Below the pieces are notes generated by a model. That model had not been told where the DNA came from and did no database searches. It saw only the letters and a list, made by a program, of their open reading frames with translations. This document shows positions 41,721 to 46,468 of a stretch of DNA of 46,468 bases, one piece after another (position 1 is the first letter of the stretch; the number at the start of each line of letters is the position of its first letter). Source of the DNA: Lachnospiraceae bacterium (lineage in GTDB: Bacteria; Bacillota; Clostridia; Lachnospirales; Lachnospiraceae); contig JAKSSD010000013.1 of the NCBI GenBank assembly GCA_024403275.1, positions 1-46,468 on the forward strand, written 5' to 3'. Both the position numbers and the translations under genes were made by a program.

Positions 41721-44546
41721 ATGTATAGTATCTTTTTAAGTGTTCAGATAACAGGAATATTATTAACAGCAATTCTTTACCTAGTAATTTTGTTTGAAAA
41801 ATCTATGGGTAAAGAGAGAGTTTTGTCTTTAATTGCTAATAGTATTCTTTTTGTTAATATCTCATATTTAATATCAATGATGTGTAAAAATGAAGAGGCA
41901 ATTCTTGTTTCTAATAAGATCTTTTTAATGTCATTGTTGTTTTTTAATGCATTTCTTGTTGCATTTGTATCTAAAATTCTCAAAAGAAATTATCATAAAA
42001 TGTTATTTATTCCTTTGATTATATTGTCTGCAGTATTTGGCATATTTTTCTTAGGATATAGATTTGATCTTGTTTATTCTTATATTGGTTATATTGATGA
42101 TGGTTATTTTCCATATTTGAAGCTTGTTCCAGGACCAATTCTTATAGCTAATTTTGTTTATAATATTATTCTTTGTCTTTATCAGGTATTTCTTATTATT
42201 TCAAGTTTATCTAAGAAAAAAGAAAAATTTAATTTAGGGTATTTATGTATTTTAAGTGCTTATTTATTTCCTTTATTATCATTTATATATGATTTGACTG
42301 AATTTAAAGATAGATTTGTTTTTAGCGTTTTTCCTATAAGTTTAGTTATTAGTTTTGCATTATATGTATTTGCTATTTACAGACTCAGACTTTTTGATTC
42401 TGTTCAGACAGCGATAGAAGATGTAGTAGATACACTTGAGGATGGACTTATTGTTATTGATGTTCAAAAGAATTTCCTCTATGCCAATAAGGTTGCGTAT
42501 GATATTCTTCCTGATTTGGGAATTTCTTCCTTACTTAATAATCTTATTAATAGAATCTACAGGAGTAATAAAAAGACTATTGATATTGGTTCAAGAAAAT
42601 ATCTGATTATGGTTAAGCCTTTCTACGATAAGAAGCTTTTGAAGGGCTATCACTTATGGTTATATGATAAGACGGAAGAGCATGCACAGAATAAGAGGAT
42701 TCTTGATATCAAGGATCAGGCTGAGAAAGCTAATCAGGCCAAGACAATGTTCCTTGCGAATATGTCTCATGAAATCAGAACACCCGTAAACGCAATTATG
42801 GGTTCTGCTGAAATGATTATAAGAGAAAGAGATAAGAGCGAAAAAATTGAAGATTTAGCTTATAGTATCAAGAATGCTTCGGAAGTTCTTATTTCTATTA
42901 TTTCAGATATATTGGATTTCTCAAAGATTGAGGCTGGTAAATCAACTACGAATGTCGTTGAGTACGAGCCAGGTATTCTTATAAAAGATATAACGGATGC
43001 AATGCTTCCTAAGTTAAATGAGAAGGGTATTAAGTTTGTTATAAATGTAAATGAAACATTGCCTAAGAAATTTAGAGGCGACGCACTTCATGTTCGTCAG
43101 GTATTTACTAATATTCTCAATAATGCCATGAAATATACTCAAGAAGGTGGCATTACGCTTAATGTTGACTGGAATCAGCAAAGTGGTATGGCTTTGGTTA
43201 GAGTATCTGTAGAGGATACAGGTATCGGTATTAGAGAAGAAGCTCTTCCTCATATATTTGACTCATTTGAAAGAGATGACTTGGTTAAGAATTCTACCAT
43301 TGAAGGTACAGGTCTTGGTTTAGCTATTACTAAGAAGTTAGTTGAAAATATGGGTGGAAATATTACTGTTAAGAGTCAGTTTGGTAAGGGGAGTGTATTC
43401 TCATTCTATTTCTTCCAGAATGTAATAGATTATGCACCAACTGGTAATATTAATAATCTTATTAATGAAAAATCAGCTGATAAGCATGATTCATTTATCG
43501 CTCCTATGGCTAAGATTCTTACAGTAGATGATAATGCTACAAATATTAAGGTTATTAGCGGAATTCTTAATATGTATGATATTAAGGTAGATACTGCAAT
43601 GAGTGGTGCTGAGTGTCTTGAGAAGGTTGAAAAGAACCATTATCATATGATTTTTATGGATCAGATGATGCCGATTATGGATGGTATTGAAACTACTCGA
43701 AGAATCAGAGAGATGTCTCAAAAGGATAAGAAGAATGTACCGATTATTGCTCTGACCGCCAATGCAATTCCTGGTACCAAGGAAATTCTTTTGTCAAAAG
43801 GCTTCCAGGATTATATATCAAAGCCGCTTAATATTAATCTCTTAGAGGATGTTCTTATTAAATATCTTCCTGATGAATTTATTCATTATGTGGATTCTGA
43901 GAATCCATCTGTTAAGGTCAATAAGAATATATTTATTGCTGGAGTTGATACTCAGCTTGGAATTAAGAATTATAACAATAGTGTTTCAAGATATGTTCAG
44001 GTACTTAAATATATTTATGATGATGGATATGAACAGATTGATCGAATGAAAGCTATGCTTAGAGATATGGATTACGAGAAGTATACCTTTGAAACACATG
44101 CTTTAAAAGGTCTTGCCAGAGGTATAGGTGCAGTTAATCTTGCAAATGAAGCTCAAAGTCAGGAAATGGCAGTTCGAGAAAATAATCTTAAGATTGTAAG
44201 AGAAGAATCTGGTAAGCTTATTGAGGATTACAAGAATCTTCTTGCAAATATTAAATTTGTTTTAGTAGATAATGGAGTTGATATCAATAAGGAGATTGAT
44301 GTAACCCGTGGTGAAATCAGTACTATGGAAGAGGAAAGAGAACTTCTAAATCTGCGTGATGCTCTTGAACTTCTGGAACAGACTGAATCGGAGAAGATGA
44401 TTAATAATCTTTTGAAAACAAAGACAAGTGAAGAGAGGCGAGATCTCTATAAGAATATGAAGATTGCTATTCAAAACTTTGATTATGATGAAGCAATTAT
44501 TATTCTTGATGAAATTCTCAAGCAAAACAAGGAGGGTAAAGCATGA
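41721..44546 (+). CDS. 7TM hybrid sensor histidine kinase with REC and Hpt domains
   Basis: 941 residues. Seven hydrophobic helices (about 1-220) of the HisKA_7TM type, a PAS-like segment (about 230-315), HisKA with ANMSHEIRTPVNA (His350), an HATPase domain with NAMKYTQEGG, DTGIGI and GTGLGL (about 450-570), a receiver domain with VDDN and MDQMMPIMDG (Asp647), and a C-terminal Hpt domain with THALKGLARGIGA (His793). The layout gives a full His-Asp-His relay that needs a separate response regulator with an output domain; none is adjacent. The signal is unknown. Its last codons overlap the next gene (ATGA). Confidence 0.93.
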   Translation: MYSIFLSVQITGILLTAILYLVILFEKSMGKERVLSLIANSILFVNISYLISMMCKNEEAILVSNKIFLMSLLFFNAFLVAFVSKILKRNYHKMLFIPLIILSAVFGIFFLGYRFDLVYSYIGYIDDGYFPYLKLVPGPILIANFVYNIILCLYQVFLIISSLSKKKEKFNLGYLCILSAYLFPLLSFIYDLTEFKDRFVFSVFPISLVISFALYVFAIYRLRLFDSVQTAIEDVVDTLEDGLIVIDVQKNFLYANKVAYDILPDLGISSLLNNLINRIYRSNKKTIDIGSRKYLIMVKPFYDKKLLKGYHLWLYDKTEEHAQNKRILDIKDQAEKANQAKTMFLANMSHEIRTPVNAIMGSAEMIIRERDKSEKIEDLAYSIKNASEVLISIISDILDFSKIEAGKSTTNVVEYEPGILIKDITDAMLPKLNEKGIKFVINVNETLPKKFRGDALHVRQVFTNILNNAMKYTQEGGITLNVDWNQQSGMALVRVSVEDTGIGIREEALPHIFDSFERDDLVKNSTIEGTGLGLAITKKLVENMGGNITVKSQFGKGSVFSFYFFQNVIDYAPTGNINNLINEKSADKHDSFIAPMAKILTVDDNATNIKVISGILNMYDIKVDTAMSGAECLEKVEKNHYHMIFMDQMMPIMDGIETTRRIREMSQKDKKNVPIIALTANAIPGTKEILLSKGFQDYISKPLNINLLEDVLIKYLPDEFIHYVDSENPSVKVNKNIFIAGVDTQLGIKNYNNSVSRYVQVLKYIYDDGYEQIDRMKAMLRDMDYEKYTFETHALKGLARGIGAVNLANEAQSQEMAVRENNLKIVREESGKLIEDYKNLLANIKFVLVDNGVDINKEIDVTRGEISTMEEERELLNLRDALELLEQTESEKMINNLLKTKTSEERRDLYKNMKIAIQNFDYDEAIIILDEILKQNKEGKA

Positions 44547-45004
44547 GTTTAGAAAATGAAAAGAAAAGTACTAAAGAACTTGTAGATGAATATAAAGATA
44601 TTGTAACTAATCTTTCTAAATTTATTCCCTGGCTTGAAATGAAGCAGGGACAAAATAGCATGAGTAATTTTGTTCCTCAAAATGCTGGCTTGTCATTATC
44701 AATTCCTAGATATGATGGTATGGTAATTGAACTTGTAAAAGCATTGGAAGCTTCTGGTAAAATGAATAGAAATTATCCATATATTTATAGAAACAATAAA
44801 ATCTATGATGTTAATGATGAAATCAGTATGATTCATAGAGCTACTATCAATGATATGGATATAATATTTGGAATTCTTTCTAACTATATAATTCAGGGAA
44901 GAGTAAAAGCAGTTGTGTGGAATGAAGGTGTTGTTAACGGAATTTATTATGAAGCCTTGAAGAAAATGAAAGAAATAATAGAATTCTGGGATATGCCTTT
45001 GTAA
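44543..45004 (+). CDS. Small protein coupled to the hybrid kinase
   Basis: 153 residues, no signal peptide or membrane segment. A start at 44543 overlaps the kinase stop by 4 nt (ATGA), so it is translationally coupled and probably works with the kinase. The C-terminal half (IHRATINDMDIIFGILSNYI, in part, then IEFW) recalls DUF6508, with low certainty. A role as accessory or adaptor is a guess. Confidence 0.65.
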   Translation: MSLENEKKSTKELVDEYKDIVTNLSKFIPWLEMKQGQNSMSNFVPQNAGLSLSIPRYDGMVIELVKALEASGKMNRNYPYIYRNNKIYDVNDEISMIHRATINDMDIIFGILSNYIIQGRVKAVVWNEGVVNGIYYEALKKMKEIIEFWDMPL

Positions 45005-45034
45005 ATTGGTTTACATAATTCATATATACTATAT

Positions 45035-45076
45035 AAATACCCCTTTCTCTGTTCGTCAGGAAAAAGGGGTATTTTA
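45035..45076. terminator. Terminator after the kinase operon
   Basis: Stem AAATACCCCTTT / AAAGGGGTATTT, extended loop region, followed by T-rich sequence. It also lies downstream of the minus-strand NYN gene and may serve both. Confidence 0.8.
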
Positions 45077-45120
45077 AATTTGGGTATATTCAGTCGTATA
45101 TGACATGTAATGTGTTAAAT

Positions 45121-46110
45121 TTATTTGTTATTAGATTTTTTAGTTTTGCTATTTTTGTTAGTGCCTGTATTCTTATTTGGAACATTAGCAATAAGAGTAA
45201 CGCTTCGACCAAGACTGGTAACCTTAACACTTGGAAGATCACTTAAAAGCTTAGAAAATCTTGTATATCCATAATTTTCAAAGCTAAAGGTTGGATGAAG
45301 AGCAAGCAATTTCTGATTTAACTGTCCTGTGTTGCAGGTTTTTTTATCACATTCATTTAAAATTTCAATAATATCATTTTCAATAGCTGCTAATGAAATC
45401 TCAGAATCCTTTAGGATAGCAGTAACAGCATTCTCTGTAAATTTAAGCTCGAGTGATTTGAATTTTTCGAGAAATTTAGAGAATTTAGAATATCCATAGT
45501 TTCTTATATCAAAGGCTGGATCAATCTTAGTGATTCGGCTTCCTAATTCACCGATATCCATAGAAGTTCCATTTACACCATTTTCCATAATAATCTTACT
45601 GATGAGTGCTTCAAGAGCTGGAAGAGGAAGTACTGCCTCAGCTTCAGCATTATCATCACTTTTGACAGTTTCTTCATCATCAGCAAGAAGATCGATAAAT
45701 ACGAAACGTTCGCAACTTACTCTGAAGGGTTCAGGTGTTTTTCTCTCACCCATACCAATAACAGTCATGCCAGATTCTCTAAGACGCATAGCTAATCTTG
45801 TAAAATCCGAATCGCTGGTAGCAAGACAGAAACCATTTACGCTATTTGAATATAGAATATCCATTGCATCAATTATCATGGCTGAGTCAGTAGAATTCTT
45901 ACCATTTGTATAATTATATTGTTGTACAGGATTAATAGAATGAGACAAAAGAGCATCCTTCCAGCTACGATTATTAGCCTTAGTTAAATCTCCATAAAGT
46001 CTTTTGTATGTAATTGTTCCATATTTGGATAATTCTTCAATGATAATTCGGATATATTTAGATGAAATATTGTCTGCATCAATAAGTAATGCGAATTTCT
46101 TCTCTTCCAT
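45121..46110 (-). CDS. NYN-domain nuclease with two LOTUS (OST-HTH) domains
   Basis: 329 residues from ATG46110 with SD GGAGG five nt upstream. A longer frame through to 46281 crosses tRNA-Leu and is rejected. The N-terminal NYN (LabA/DUF88) domain has the acidic sites ALLIDADN, STDSAMIID and TSDSDF, a PIN-like nuclease core. Two LOTUS-type winged domains follow (about 180-240 and 245-310), each ending in the pattern NYGYSKFSKFL / NYGYTRFSKLL. LOTUS domains bind RNA, so RNA cleavage or handling is likely. The Lys/Asn-rich tail is disordered. tRNA-Leu(CAG) lies just upstream with no terminator. Confidence 0.88.
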   Translation of the reverse strand: MEEKKFALLIDADNISSKYIRIIIEELSKYGTITYKRLYGDLTKANNRSWKDALLSHSINPVQQYNYTNGKNSTDSAMIIDAMDILYSNSVNGFCLATSDSDFTRLAMRLRESGMTVIGMGERKTPEPFRVSCERFVFIDLLADDEETVKSDDNAEAEAVLPLPALEALISKIIMENGVNGTSMDIGELGSRITKIDPAFDIRNYGYSKFSKFLEKFKSLELKFTENAVTAILKDSEISLAAIENDIIEILNECDKKTCNTGQLNQKLLALHPTFSFENYGYTRFSKLLSDLPSVKVTSLGRSVTLIANVPNKNTGTNKNSKTKKSNNK

Positions 46111-46146
46111 ACAAACCTCCTTTAATATAGGTTTAAGTTGAGAGAG

Positions 46147-46229
46147 TGCAGGAAAAGGGATTTGAACCCTCACGAAGTTTCCTCCACACGGACCTGAACC
46201 GTGCGCGTCTGCCGTTCCGCCACTCCTGC
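46147..46229 (-). tRNA. tRNA-Leu (anticodon CAG)
   Basis: 83 nt on the minus strand with a long variable arm. Acceptor GCAGGAG pairs with TTCCTGC, anticodon loop TTCAGGT gives CAG, T-loop TTCAAAT. No encoded CCA. It reads CTG. Confidence 0.97.
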
Positions 46230-46252
46230 AACTATTTAAACAATACTTAAAA

Positions 46253-46281
46253 AATATATCATTTTTTATAAAGTCGGTCAA
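46253..46281 (-). promoter_or_regulatory. Promoter of tRNA-Leu(CAG)
   Basis: Minus strand TTGACC (46276-46281), 17-bp spacer, TATATT (46253-46258). It probably also drives the NYN gene. Confidence 0.82.
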
Positions 46282-46359
46282 TGTTTATTGGGATAATAAG
46301 ACTCAAATGAGCCTTTTCAAAAAGGTAAATAATTTTGATGAAAAAATTTAAAAATATTG

Positions 46360-46388
46360 TTGACATTTAATGGTCTATTTGATAATAT
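46360..46388 (+). promoter_or_regulatory. Promoter of tRNA-Leu(AAG)
   Basis: TTGACA (46360-46365), 17-bp spacer, TAATAT (46383-46388). The -35 region and the bases after the -10 match the tRNA-Gly promoter. Confidence 0.75.
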
Positions 46389-46408
46389 ATCACTTGTCGC
46401 TGAGATAT

Positions 46409-46468
46409 GCGGGGATGCTGGAATTGGCAGACAGGCTAGACTAAGGATCTAGTGTTGGCAACGACGTG
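46409..46468 (+). tRNA. tRNA-Leu (anticodon AAG), partial
   Basis: The first 60 nt of a leucine tRNA cut by the window end. Acceptor GCGGGGA, D-arm with AATTGGCAGAC, anticodon stem CTAGA/TCTAG with loop CTAAGGA. The anticodon AAG (46443-46445) has A at the wobble position, which is uncommon in bacteria. The variable arm begins at the end of the window. Confidence 0.88.

Noticed and set aside
46111-46281. N-terminal extension of the NYN protein
   Set aside because: It would translate tRNA-Leu; a strong SD supports ATG46110 instead.
1-46468. CRISPR arrays, insertion sequences and prophage
   Set aside because: No regularly spaced repeats, transposase, integrase or phage structural genes were seen.

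Overview
The window is AT-rich and reads as the chromosome of an anaerobic Firmicute, most likely a Lachnospiraceae relative of Butyrivibrio, Pseudobutyrivibrio or Roseburia. The basis is codon use, purine-rich Shine-Dalgarno (SD) sites, a trimeric NAD-linked [FeFe] hydrogenase, a CIRCE/HrcA-type heat-shock operator, 7TM-type hybrid kinase architecture and tRNAs without encoded CCA. No phage, insertion sequence, CRISPR array or rRNA operon was seen. Genus placement is inference.

Layout. 1-1.9 kb: a short-chain dehydrogenase (minus strand), then a small redox operon (ferredoxin-thioredoxin reductase-like protein, thioredoxin, zinc-ribbon protein). 2.0-6.3 kb: hydCBA, an electron-bifurcating type hydrogenase. 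6.4-11.3 kb: a CAP-domain lipoprotein, alaS, maf and an XRE regulator. 11.3-15.9 kb (minus strand): a PHP-HAD fusion, a YbiT-like ABC-F protein with one degenerate ATP site, and a membrane diguanylate cyclase. 15.9-18.7 kb: clpB under a perfect CIRCE operator that overlaps its -35 box. 18.7-20.7 kb: a PadR-DUF1700-DUF4097 operon with a palindrome over its own promoter.

20.7-24.1 kb: tRNA-Gly, followed by a GC-rich palindromic element bounded by a copy of the tRNA 3' end, then csoR and copA with two CsoR-type operators. The copA reading frame runs through into a CopZ-like domain that keeps its own RBS and start codon. 24.2-26.3 kb: a GNAT acetyltransferase and a zinc-ribbon membrane protein. 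26.4-34.1 kb: a surface-glycan export cluster (Wzm/Wzt-like ABC transporter, a methyltransferase-kinase that recalls WbdD chain terminators, polytopic membrane proteins, a C39-like protein). One membrane gene appears split in two.

34.1-38.5 kb: a SulP anion transporter coupled to a lipoprotein whose C-terminus is a complete barnase-type ribonuclease, then an FRG-domain protein and a FliB-like cysteine-rich protein. 38.6-46.5 kb: a polysaccharide deacetylase, a second ABC-F protein, tRNA-Trp, a 7TM hybrid histidine kinase with REC and Hpt domains plus a small coupled partner, a NYN-LOTUS protein transcribed behind tRNA-Leu(CAG), and a tRNA-Leu with anticodon AAG cut by the window end.

Most genes are ordinary housekeeping. 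The best leads are the element after tRNA-Gly, the barnase lipoprotein without a visible barstar, the copA/copZ in-frame fusion, and the methyltransferase-kinase beside Wzm/Wzt.
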